From NCBI GenBank assembly GCA_002293105.1, contig DBCP01000028.1, positions 1 to 6,560 of the forward strand: a stretch of DNA of 6,560 bases, given 5' to 3'. The position numbers and the translations under genes are program-made. Shown here in pieces: positions 1-5,936 of the stretch. Below the pieces are notes generated by a model. The model saw only the letters and a program-made list of their open reading frames with translations. It was not told the origin of the DNA and ran no database searches. This DNA is from Bacteroidetes bacterium UBA955 (lineage in GTDB: Bacteria > Bacteroidota > Bacteroidia > NS11-12g > UBA955). Each line of letters opens with the position of its first letter. The stretch's first letter is position 1.

Positions 1-71
1 TACAAGCTAATGGCATTGGGCAGGTTCCAAATGTTTTCCTTTTTGGGCGATGTAGCGGTTGTTTGACTCAT
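1..71 (-). CDS. N-terminus of a probable CDP-alcohol phosphatidyltransferase (cut by window edge)
   Basis: Only the first 23 codons are visible, from an ATG at 71-69 running off the left edge. They translate to a short polar leader (MSQTTATSPKKE) followed by NIWNLPNAISLY. A 'N-x-P-N-x-[IL]-[ST]-x-x-R' entry into the first membrane helix is typical of CDP-alcohol phosphatidyltransferases (PgsA/PssA-type enzymes), which swap the CMP of a CDP-lipid for a polar alcohol in the membrane. The catalytic motif (DGxxAR...GxxxDxxxD) would lie outside the window, so this rests on the N-terminus and context. The start lies 21 bases after the stop of the CarS-like gene on the same strand, so the two are probably co-transcribed, and a CDP-lipid user is the expected partner of a CDP-lipid synthase. 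No Shine-Dalgarno sequence is visible, which is common in Bacteroidota. Confidence 0.55.
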   Translation of the reverse strand, partial: MSQTTATSPKKENIWNLPNAISL

Positions 72-92
72 GGGAGGGTTGAAAGTATGGGT

Positions 93-683
93 TTAAAACG
101 CTTTTTTGATTTTTCGAAGGTATAGAATCCAAGAGAAAAGAAAATGAAGACCGGAAGCGGTGATGAAAAACAGGGCTGTATCACCCCATGAAAAATCGCG
201 CAATACACAAAAAACGAGGCTTACCCCCAAAGCAGAATCGGTTTTATCGAGCAGCGTAAACACAAAAGCGCCTCGCGTGGCCGAGGCCCCGGGAGCAATG
301 CCCATTCTGCGTTTGAGCCAAGAATTGGGGAGTTCGAAAAGCACATAGGCCATACCATACACCCAACCGATGAAAAATTTGAACACAATGTCTTCCCACC
401 CGTGCATGGTGCTCAAATCTTTGAGAATTGCGTCATTGGCTGAATCGTTCAAATGAGAAAGCAGCACACCACCCGGAAAATTGATCAATCCAAAGAGTAC
501 CGCGTTGACGATAGAAACAAACACCACACCCCGCCAGGTTTTGTTGGCACCAAATGCACCAACATGAATGGGGATGCTTAACCCTGCCCAACCATTTCGT
601 TTCACCAACACCATGTGTGCAACGTTGGTGACAATCAACGGAAGTAAGGCGCCGATCATGTATATGGAGAGTTCCTTGTTCAA
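93..683 (-). CDS. CDP-archaeol synthase-like membrane cytidylyltransferase (CarS / DUF46 family)
   Basis: The 196-residue product is an integral membrane protein with about five hydrophobic segments (roughly residues 8-27, 52-70, 100-117, 150-162 and 168-189). Three motifs match the CarS/DUF46 family (PF01864): GANKTWRG at 45-52, LPNSWLKRRMGIAPG from 118, and DKTDSALG at 146-153. CarS is related to CdsA and transfers CMP from CTP to an unsaturated archaetidic acid, giving the CDP-lipid needed for polar lipid synthesis. Bacterial homologues exist, and their substrates are mostly untested. Length fits the family (about 165-200 residues). The start is uncertain. The codon at 683 is TTG, 11 bases after the upstream stop. 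An ATG at 659 would give 188 residues and begin directly at the first membrane segment, with AAGGA 13 bases before it. The neighbours (HMG-CoA reductase before, probable CDP-alcohol phosphatidyltransferase after) support a lipid role. Family is fairly secure; the actual lipid substrate is inference. Confidence 0.8.
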   Translation of the reverse strand: MNKELSIYMIGALLPLIVTNVAHMVLVKRNGWAGLSIPIHVGAFGANKTWRGVVFVSIVNAVLFGLINFPGGVLLSHLNDSANDAILKDLSTMHGWEDIVFKFFIGWVYGMAYVLFELPNSWLKRRMGIAPGASATRGAFVFTLLDKTDSALGVSLVFCVLRDFSWGDTALFFITASGLHFLFSWILYLRKIKKAF

Positions 684-694
684 GGGTTTTGGGT

Positions 695-3070
695 TTAATG
701 GGCTGTTTCCAAAGCCAATTCCAACACTTCCAGCATTCTTAACGAAACTGCCAAAATGCGCTTGGAGAAATCGTATTTCGCAACGATTCCAGAGACTTCG
801 TAAAACGACACCCTACAACAAATATAAGTTTTCACAGCCATCTCGGTGGCCCGCAAATAATCATCGAATGGAAGTAGATGCCCTGGACCCTTGCGCTGTT
901 GAATGGAATGATAATGCTCGCGCAAATAAGCCATGAGTTCTTCGCGGTCGAAATCCTCGGGCAACACAAAACTCAAAAATTCTACCACGTCGCGCTGGGG
1001 AAAATCAATCATCGATAACTCCCAATCGTATATGCAAGGCATCCCGCTGCTGCGTATCAAGGTGTTCCGTGGGTTGAAATCGTTGTGTATGGGTACCCTT
1101 GGCCAGCGCAGCTGGGCATGGTCGGATTCGAAATTTAACATCGCCTCTTTCACCAATTGCAAAGCATCAATTTGCTCCGCCTCCGCACATTCTTCAATGA
1201 GGATGTCCATCAGCTTCCCATACAAATTCAAGGCTTTCCATGGTTCAAAGGCATTCAGCAAACCCGGCTTTTCCGCAGGCAAGGTCTCCAACATTTTATG
1301 CGCCACATCAATGCTGCTTAAACACAGTTGAATCCACTCTTGGGACCATAAATCGGGCGTGTCTTCGCTGTTTTGCAGGGCGATTTGTTTTGACGTAATC
1401 CACTCTTGCAAAACCAAATAGATTTCGCGATCGGCCTTGATGATGTTGCCATAATGCTTGGGCATCGCAACAAATCCTTGGGTTTGTAAATGTTCGTAAA
1501 TGGCCGGCTCCTTGATATGACATCCACGGTATTCTAACGCCTGTTGGTGCTGCTTGATCAAATCGGACAGTGACGTATCGATTGACGCCGCAATCAAATG
1601 CAGGCCTTTAATGACTTCCGTGTCAAGGGCCTTTGATTTGATCAGCAATTGCTTTTGAGAAGTGTTTTCCGGGTTTCCGTCGCCCACCAGCAACGTGGTT
1701 GGTAAAAATCCTATGAGTTTGTTGCTGATCTTACCCGTAATGTTGGTGATGATGCCGTTTTCTAATTGCGCATCTCCCTTCCACGAAAGGGATTGTATGA
1801 GCCGATTTCCCAACCAATTTTGCAGGTGGGGTGCTAGGAATTCTGGGGTGATTTCTGATTTCAACAACCACGAAACGGGCTTGTTCCGACCCAATTTCTC
1901 GTGGGCTTTGGCAAACTCGCCGCTCATGATGGCTGCATAGGTTGAAATTTCCAAGGCCAATGAAAATCCCGCAATCAATTTGGCAAAGCGATGCACCTTT
2001 CCTCCACCCAAACAGTCCATCATGGCCAACGCCTCGGCTTGCTTGGAAACATGGGTTCCACCTCCCACCGTGCCAATGACCAAGTTGGTGAGGGTAAGGG
2101 TGATGCGAACGCCATCGGGATATACTTCGCTGCCCAAAGGTTGCATGTCTAACAACGCCGAACTCGATTCGTGAATGGAGGCAAGATCCTGTCCGGTCGA
2201 CACAAAAATCCCCGCAATGGCATTGGCTACATTCACATTGAAGGTAACGATGCCCATTTTCTTCGCATATTCTTGCGACGGTTTGATGAACTCAAGCATG
2301 CGCTCGGGCGTGGTGCGCAAAACCTCATGAATGACTTGTCTGGGGATATCGCATTGGGCTGTGACGCGGATGCCCCTGCCGTGTTCGATGTTATGAGACG
2401 ATACTTTTTTGTCGGATGCCCCGTTGCCCTCGATGATGAATTCAAAATCGCAGTCAGGAAACGCACTACGCAATTCATCCACCAAAAATAACAACCCATG
2501 CCAAGTGCAGGTGGTGGTCATATTCTGTCCGGAAGCATCCCCAGTGGTGTAAACAAAGTGCAAATGCACGCAATGCGCTAGCACGTGGGTGTCGATGGTG
2601 ATGAGTTTGGCGTGGTTGGAATAGGCCTCAGCCGCTTTTTTGATGTCGTTGAAATGCTGCTGTACCCAATCGCAAATGGGCTTTGCAAACGAAGCGTCGC
2701 GCAACAACAACATGGGCGTTCTCACCATTTTTTGCCATTCTACGGTTGCCGTGAATCCGCCACTGCGCGATACCACCTTGGCGCCACGGTTCATGCTGGC
2801 CACCAACGCGCCCTCCAATGTACCTACCGGAGCGTAAACGTATTCGGATTTATCGCCGTCGCAGAAGGCCATAGGACCTACAATCCCCACCGGAATTTCA
2901 GTGCTTCCGATGTACGATTCGATGTTGTGTTGGATGGTGGAAATGTCAAGCTGTGATTGACCAATGGCATCCAAAGAAAGTCCTTGTTTTTGCAGGAACG
3001 CCATGCGCAATTCAGTGGCTGTGCGTGTGCTGAGACCTCTTCCGGGTACGATGGGCAATTCTTGCGACAT
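695..3070 (-). CDS. Class I HMG-CoA reductase fused to an APH/choline-kinase-like phosphotransferase
   Basis: 791 residues in two enzyme modules. Residues ~10-395 are a hydroxymethylglutaryl-CoA reductase, which makes mevalonate from HMG-CoA. Visible are the substrate-entry motif IPVGIVGP (59-66), TLEG with catalytic Glu86, the cofactor motif GDASGQNM (177-184), SDKK with catalytic Lys221, GQD with Asp295, GTVGGGTH (333-340) and KAH with His390. The spacing Glu-135-Lys-74-Asp-95-His follows human HMGR (E559, K691, D767, H866), not class II enzymes, where Lys and Asp lie close together. The eukaryotic N-terminal membrane domain is absent. Residues ~440-791 form a phosphotransferase: N-lobe with a candidate Lys around LLIKSK (475-480), catalytic loop HNDFNPRN (662-669; Asp664, Asn669) and metal-binding IYDWE (Asp682). 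The kinase substrate is unknown; mevalonate or a prenyl alcohol is a guess. A TACCTTTG promoter 29 bases upstream supports the ATG start. It leads the operon with the CarS-like gene. Confidence 0.9.
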   Translation of the reverse strand: MSQELPIVPGRGLSTRTATELRMAFLQKQGLSLDAIGQSQLDISTIQHNIESYIGSTEIPVGIVGPMAFCDGDKSEYVYAPVGTLEGALVASMNRGAKVVSRSGGFTATVEWQKMVRTPMLLLRDASFAKPICDWVQQHFNDIKKAAEAYSNHAKLITIDTHVLAHCVHLHFVYTTGDASGQNMTTTCTWHGLLFLVDELRSAFPDCDFEFIIEGNGASDKKVSSHNIEHGRGIRVTAQCDIPRQVIHEVLRTTPERMLEFIKPSQEYAKKMGIVTFNVNVANAIAGIFVSTGQDLASIHESSSALLDMQPLGSEVYPDGVRITLTLTNLVIGTVGGGTHVSKQAEALAMMDCLGGGKVHRFAKLIAGFSLALEISTYAAIMSGEFAKAHEKLGRNKPVSWLLKSEITPEFLAPHLQNWLGNRLIQSLSWKGDAQLENGIITNITGKISNKLIGFLPTTLLVGDGNPENTSQKQLLIKSKALDTEVIKGLHLIAASIDTSLSDLIKQHQQALEYRGCHIKEPAIYEHLQTQGFVAMPKHYGNIIKADREIYLVLQEWITSKQIALQNSEDTPDLWSQEWIQLCLSSIDVAHKMLETLPAEKPGLLNAFEPWKALNLYGKLMDILIEECAEAEQIDALQLVKEAMLNFESDHAQLRWPRVPIHNDFNPRNTLIRSSGMPCIYDWELSMIDFPQRDVVEFLSFVLPEDFDREELMAYLREHYHSIQQRKGPGHLLPFDDYLRATEMAVKTYICCRVSFYEVSGIVAKYDFSKRILAVSLRMLEVLELALETAH

Positions 3071-3099
3071 AGATGGCTGGGTGGTTTTACCCCAAAAAA

Positions 3100-3128
3100 C
3101 AAAGGTATTTGATTCAGGTGTAATTCAA
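3100..3128 (-). promoter_or_regulatory. Bacteroidota-type promoter of the HMGR-kinase operon
   Basis: On the minus strand, TTG (3128-3126), an 18-base spacer, then TACCTTTG (3107-3100). This fits the -33/-7 consensus of Bacteroidota housekeeping promoters (TTTG or TTG, about 19 bases, TAnnTTTG). The -7 element ends 29 bases before the ATG at 3070, so the predicted 5' leader is roughly 20-25 bases. It is the best-formed of the three promoters in the window because both boxes are present. Transcription would cover the HMGR-kinase, the CarS-like gene and the gene at the left edge. Confidence 0.7.
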
Positions 3129-3220
3129 CAGAACGCGAACGAGCGATAGGCATGCCAAGACCGTCATTCCTGCTAAATTTTGCGTTTTTTACCAAATTGT
3201 TACCACTTGGGTGCCATTTG

Positions 3221-3284
3221 TTACGGAAAATCGCAAAAAATAATTCTTGAGTTTACGGAAAATCGCAAAAGTTAATTTTTCCAA
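3221..3284. repeat. Two-copy 32-bp tandem duplication
   Basis: An 18-base core, TTACGGAAAATCGCAAAA, occurs exactly at 3221-3238 and again at 3253-3270, a period of 32. Similarity continues for about another 10 bases past the core with three mismatches, so this reads as a partly decayed tandem duplication of a 32-base unit. The second copy runs over the stop codon (3274-3272) and last codons of the hydrolase gene. The stretch 3129-3271 between the HMGR promoter and that stop is otherwise AT-rich and holds no gene I can support. TTTTGCG at 3178-3184 is the inverse of CGCAAAA in the repeats, so weak hairpins are possible, which could aid termination of the hydrolase transcript. Confidence 0.75.
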
Positions 3285-4357
3285 ATCAGGCTCCCACCAC
3301 AGTTGCTCCGCAGAAAATACATTCCTGAAGGCCAGTTTTCCGTGGAAATCTCCCAATTATGCCCGTTTCGAGATGCGCTCTCGCTCCCAATGGTTGATCC
3401 CCTGAACATCGTTCTACCCAGTGCGTCAACCACCGTACATTCCATGGATGGATTCGATGCACATTCAATCAATAACTTCGATTGTCCATCCTCCCAACGG
3501 GTAGTTATTCCATGACCCATCGCCCGATCAATGCCTTTGTTTAGTCCTGCTACTTTGCGATAACAGGTATCATATTGCCACAAAAAAGCAGAGTCTTTAC
3601 CAATGAAGTTCACCTGTGAAACCAACAGTTTGTGGTCGACATCGGCAATCGGACCGCGAAACATCGCCGTGTCCACTGCCTTGCCCGTTAAAGCCCGATA
3701 AATGGTTAATGCAGCCAAATGGGTCCCCGCGGTTGAAGGGTGACTGCCATCGCCTTGATAAAGCCCAATGCTGGATTTATTTCTTACTTCCCGCCAAACG
3801 GAACCCACGGGTGCAACATCACATCCGTTGTCCTTGGCCATTTGCACATATCGCTGTCGTAACAGTTCATTCATGCCGCCAAACTTGCATACCGGTGGCC
3901 AAGTGGCGCAGTTTTGGGCATCGCCGTTTTCCCTTCCCCAAGTCATGTAAAACACCACTTTGACGCAGGGCTTTCCCACACGGGCGGCATCCACCAAAGC
4001 TTCCGCATAGGGGAAACACTGCGACTCAACCTGGGATTGAGGAAAGGAGGGGATTTGACTTTGTTCTTGCAATATCACGGCATCATAGTTGCCCGAGGCC
4101 AATTCTGATGTCACTTGTGGGTTGTTTACATGCATGGAAAAAGTTGTGCCGCCGGGTGCAATACTTACCACTTCGAAGGTGTCACCGGCACTTTCGGCCA
4201 CTAACCGAACCCAATTGGGTAAGTCGTTCACCGCCGTGTAACTGTTTCCAATGAAGAGCACCTTTTTCAATTTGGGCGCTTGGGCAAAGGAATGAAGGGA
4301 TAGGGCTAACGAGAGGAAAAGTAGGAGAGTAGTGAAAATCGCGCGATTTTTTGACAT
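3272..4357 (-). CDS. Secreted SGNH/GDSL-type hydrolase with probable T9SS C-terminal sorting domain
   Basis: 361 residues from the ATG at 4357. Residues 1-26 are a signal peptide (basic start, run of Leu/Phe, small residues near SFAQ). The catalytic domain (~31-240) has the SGNH block I FIGNSYT (35-41, nucleophile Ser39), APGGTTF (67-73, oxyanion-hole Gly), ILQEQS (95-100), FYMTWG (136-141), and block V DGSHPS (203-208, Asp203 and His206). ILQEQS and FYMTWG resemble the DUF4886-like branch of the superfamily, which acts on esters, often on carbohydrates or glycans; the substrate here cannot be read. The last ~75 residues, with VVDALGRTMFRG (309-320) and a final SGMYFLRS...SLIWKN strand, fit a T9SS type A sorting domain, so the product is probably exported across both membranes. 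The frame stays open upstream to 4582, but the signal peptide and the promoter immediately before 4357 fix the start. It diverges from the gene at 4410. Confidence 0.85.
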   Translation of the reverse strand: MSKNRAIFTTLLLFLSLALSLHSFAQAPKLKKVLFIGNSYTAVNDLPNWVRLVAESAGDTFEVVSIAPGGTTFSMHVNNPQVTSELASGNYDAVILQEQSQIPSFPQSQVESQCFPYAEALVDAARVGKPCVKVVFYMTWGRENGDAQNCATWPPVCKFGGMNELLRQRYVQMAKDNGCDVAPVGSVWREVRNKSSIGLYQGDGSHPSTAGTHLAALTIYRALTGKAVDTAMFRGPIADVDHKLLVSQVNFIGKDSAFLWQYDTCYRKVAGLNKGIDRAMGHGITTRWEDGQSKLLIECASNPSMECTVVDALGRTMFRGSTIGSESASRNGHNWEISTENWPSGMYFLRSNCGGSLIWKN

Positions 4358-4361
4358 CCTG

Positions 4362-4369
4362 CAAAGGTA
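4362..4369 (-). promoter_or_regulatory. -7 promoter element of the SGNH hydrolase gene
   Basis: TACCTTTG on the minus strand ends only 4 bases before the ATG at 4357 (TACCTTTG-CAGG-ATG). Bacteroidota transcripts usually begin a few bases after this element, so the mRNA would start at or almost at the start codon. No TTG is seen at the usual -33 distance. It lies in the 52-base gap shared with the divergent gene at 4410. Confidence 0.6.
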
Positions 4370-4409
4370 CGAATCGTTTATGGCATCGCATTTGATAGTG
4401 ACTCGACAA

Positions 4410-5066
4410 ATGCAGGGAAAATTACACAAACGGTTGATGGGATTCATAATGGTATTGGTTGCAGGCATGTTCGCGAATGCTGCTTCGGCCCAGCGCATCA
4501 ACATGATCGACATTATCGGGAACATCGATTCGGTGTCGGCCGCATTCACAAAATCAGGGCTGAAAGTTATCGCCAAGAACAACGATGACTATCGTTTGGT
4601 AGGCAAAATGGCCGGCGAAAACATTGAACTGCGTTTCTACTTTACCCCCATTTCTAGGGTCGTATTTAAAGGTATTGTGATTACGCAAAAGGCTTATGCT
4701 GCCGATAGCGTGCACGCGGAATACTTGATGAGAATTACAAAAATTTCTAAGCGTTACATCATCCCGGAAACCTTGATATTGAGCGATGGAAGTCGGGTGG
4801 GATTTTCTAGCAAACTGCCCGCAGAAGTGGCCGCAAATCCAACGGCTGTGGCCATTGAAACCATGGTGAATGCGACCAATATTCCGTCCTCGGTACAGAA
4901 AATTGCGTGGGAAAACATGACCTACTTCACAAACCTCAAACTGTATTGTGCTAAGTTATCGGATGGTAAAATTGCCACTGAATACGTCGTCAAAGACAAC
5001 GAAGTGAAATACAACAATGAAAAGGCGATGCTTCCAGGCGGTGGCAAGGACGAGTTGGGGTTCTAA
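4410..5066 (+). CDS. Secreted protein of unknown family
   Basis: 218 residues from the ATG at 4410. The N-terminus (MQGKLHKRLMGFIMVLVAGM, then ANAASAQ) is a good signal peptide with likely cleavage after ASA or SAQ, so the mature protein is probably periplasmic or exported. I do not recognise the family. The mature part starts with RINMIDIIGNIDSVSAAF and has alternating hydrophobic residues suggesting beta-strands (for example NIELRFYFTPISRVVFKGIVI). It ends in a charged, Gly-rich tail (LPGGGKDELGF). There is no lipobox, T9SS sorting domain or repeated transmembrane segment. Other starts are possible: an ATG at 4380 gives a longer n-region, and a GTG at 4332 would overlap the divergent hydrolase gene and is unlikely. 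No clear TAnnTTTG element was found in the 52-base upstream gap. Its stop codon lies within a hairpin at 5055-5072, and the next gene converges on it. Confidence 0.75.
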   Translation: MQGKLHKRLMGFIMVLVAGMFANAASAQRINMIDIIGNIDSVSAAFTKSGLKVIAKNNDDYRLVGKMAGENIELRFYFTPISRVVFKGIVITQKAYAADSVHAEYLMRITKISKRYIIPETLILSDGSRVGFSSKLPAEVAANPTAVAIETMVNATNIPSSVQKIAWENMTYFTNLKLYCAKLSDGKIATEYVVKDNEVKYNNEKAMLPGGGKDELGF

Positions 5067-5072
5067 CCCCAA
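5055..5072. terminator. Hairpin between convergent genes, overlapping a stop codon
   Basis: TTGGGGTT (5055-5062), two bases, AACCCCAA (5065-5072): a perfect 8-base inverted repeat with a 2-base centre. In practice this means about 7 pairs and a 4-base loop. The stop TAA (5064-5066) of the plus-strand gene lies inside it, and the minus-strand gene ends 16 bases further on at 5088. The position suits a bidirectional terminator. Neither side has a strong U-tract, so this is not a canonical intrinsic terminator. Confidence 0.45.
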
Positions 5073-5087
5073 GAGCAAGGTCAATTC

Positions 5088-5849
5088 TTAGACCGTTGTT
5101 TTGCGTTTCTGCTTCACCATCAAGGTAATTTTGTATGGCGCCCACGCCAAGAAAAATAAGCCCAACGCAATCACATCGCCCTGAATGATATACCAAGGCC
5201 AAGGCCCAAGAATGTCTAAAATGGATGCGCTAAAGGGTTTGTGAGCCAAGAAGAAATAGTTGGCCGTGTCGCCCACAATGTAATTGATCAACAAGCAAAG
5301 AATCGTAAAAATTTGCAATGCTCCGTAGGCATGAAATAAGTTTTTGAGTTGGAGTTCGGGGGCTTTTAAACGCAGCAAGTGAACCACAAACATTACCAAA
5401 CCGGTGTGGCTGATCCAAAACTTGCAGAAATTGAAATGGGGGAAATTTTCGTACAAAGCTGGCGTGATGATGGCATTGAATGTGAAAACCCACACAAAAA
5501 AGTACATGATGGGCCACAACCATTCCTTCTTGGTATAACTGTAAGCCAATGCCACAAAAGCCAACCAATTGCATGGGTTCAACGGCAAATCTTCGCCCCA
5601 ATTGTATTTCACATAGGCAGGGTCGTTTTCAGGCAAGAAACTCACATAGGATTTTACCACTTGCCATATCAATACGTTGAAAACCAAAGCCCAAGCAAAC
5701 CCTTTGGTGATTTGATCTTGTTTTTCAGGGGTGGATTTTTTGGCCAATTGGGTGGCGATTAGGCACAAGCACGTCACCAATAGTACGGCAACCACATGTT
5801 CTGTTGACCCTGCGCAAAAATCTTTGTTGGGTTGAAAGTAGGGATTCAT
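5088..5849 (-). CDS. YwaF/TMEM164-family polytopic membrane protein (TIGR02206-like)
   Basis: 253 residues with six or seven hydrophobic segments (about 17-35, 50-70, 92-105, 112-132, 144-161, 173-192 and 218-238) and a basic C-terminus (KQKRKTTV). Family-typical motifs are LPLNPCNW (88-95), FPHFNFCKFWISHTG (136-150), GDTANYFFLAHKP (193-205) and LGPWPWY (214-220). These match the bacterial YwaF group (TIGR02206) and its eukaryotic relative TMEM164. Human TMEM164 has been reported as an acyltransferase remodelling ether phospholipids; bacterial members are mostly uncharacterised, so that activity is only a suggestion here. Most family members that I recall have LPLHLC in the first motif; this one has Asn in place of His and keeps the Cys (Cys93). 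The ATG at 5849 starts a short polar lead before the first helix. A weak CATTTTTG lies 4 bases upstream, resembling TAnnTTTG but with CA for TA. Confidence 0.8.
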   Translation of the reverse strand: MNPYFQPNKDFCAGSTEHVVAVLLVTCLCLIATQLAKKSTPEKQDQITKGFAWALVFNVLIWQVVKSYVSFLPENDPAYVKYNWGEDLPLNPCNWLAFVALAYSYTKKEWLWPIMYFFVWVFTFNAIITPALYENFPHFNFCKFWISHTGLVMFVVHLLRLKAPELQLKNLFHAYGALQIFTILCLLINYIVGDTANYFFLAHKPFSASILDILGPWPWYIIQGDVIALGLFFLAWAPYKITLMVKQKRKTTV

Positions 5850-5936
5850 GGTTCAAAAATGAAAATATGGCCTGCAAGATATTGAATGGCAATTAAAAAC
5901 AAAGCGATAAATTACAGATTACCTTTGTGCTACGAA
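5850..5936. other. Divergent intergenic region
   Basis: 87 AT-rich bases between the YwaF-like gene (minus) and the methyltransferase gene (plus). It holds a clear plus-strand TACCTTTG at 5920-5927 and, for the minus strand, only an imperfect CATTTTTG just before the start at 5849. No operator-like palindrome or further coding sequence is evident. Confidence 0.5.
5920..5927 (+). promoter_or_regulatory. -7 promoter element of the methyltransferase gene
   Basis: TACCTTTG, an exact match to the Bacteroidota -7 consensus, ends 9 bases before the ATG at 5937. The predicted mRNA leader is therefore only a few bases long. No TTG is visible about 19 bases upstream. Confidence 0.6.

Noticed and set aside
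933..2956. Several plus-strand open frames of 60-130 codons (for example 933-1331, 1662-1940, 2171-2491, 2585-2956)
   Set aside because: All lie antisense within the HMGR-kinase gene, show no recognisable motif, and lack a promoter; they are shadows of its codon use.
3221..3284. Possible CRISPR remnant
   Set aside because: Only two repeats with a 14-base gap that is itself similar between copies; this is a tandem duplication, and no cas gene is present.
3616..4108. Plus-strand frames antisense to the hydrolase gene
   Set aside because: Low-complexity, Pro/Cys/His-rich translations without domain signals, overlapping a gene with clear catalytic motifs.
4332..4409. A longer N-terminus for the plus-strand secreted protein (GTG at 4332 or ATG at 4380)
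   Set aside because: It would overlap the divergent hydrolase gene (4332) or give an overlong n-region; the ATG at 4410 leaves a standard signal peptide. 4380 cannot be fully excluded.
4358..4582. A 75-codon N-terminal extension of the hydrolase frame on the minus strand
   Set aside because: It precedes an obvious signal peptide, overlaps the divergent gene antisense, and lies upstream of a TACCTTTG element next to the ATG at 4357.
5853..5860. CATTTTTG as a -7 promoter element for the YwaF-like gene
   Set aside because: It has CA where the consensus has TA and no -33 TTG at the right distance; too weak to list as a promoter.
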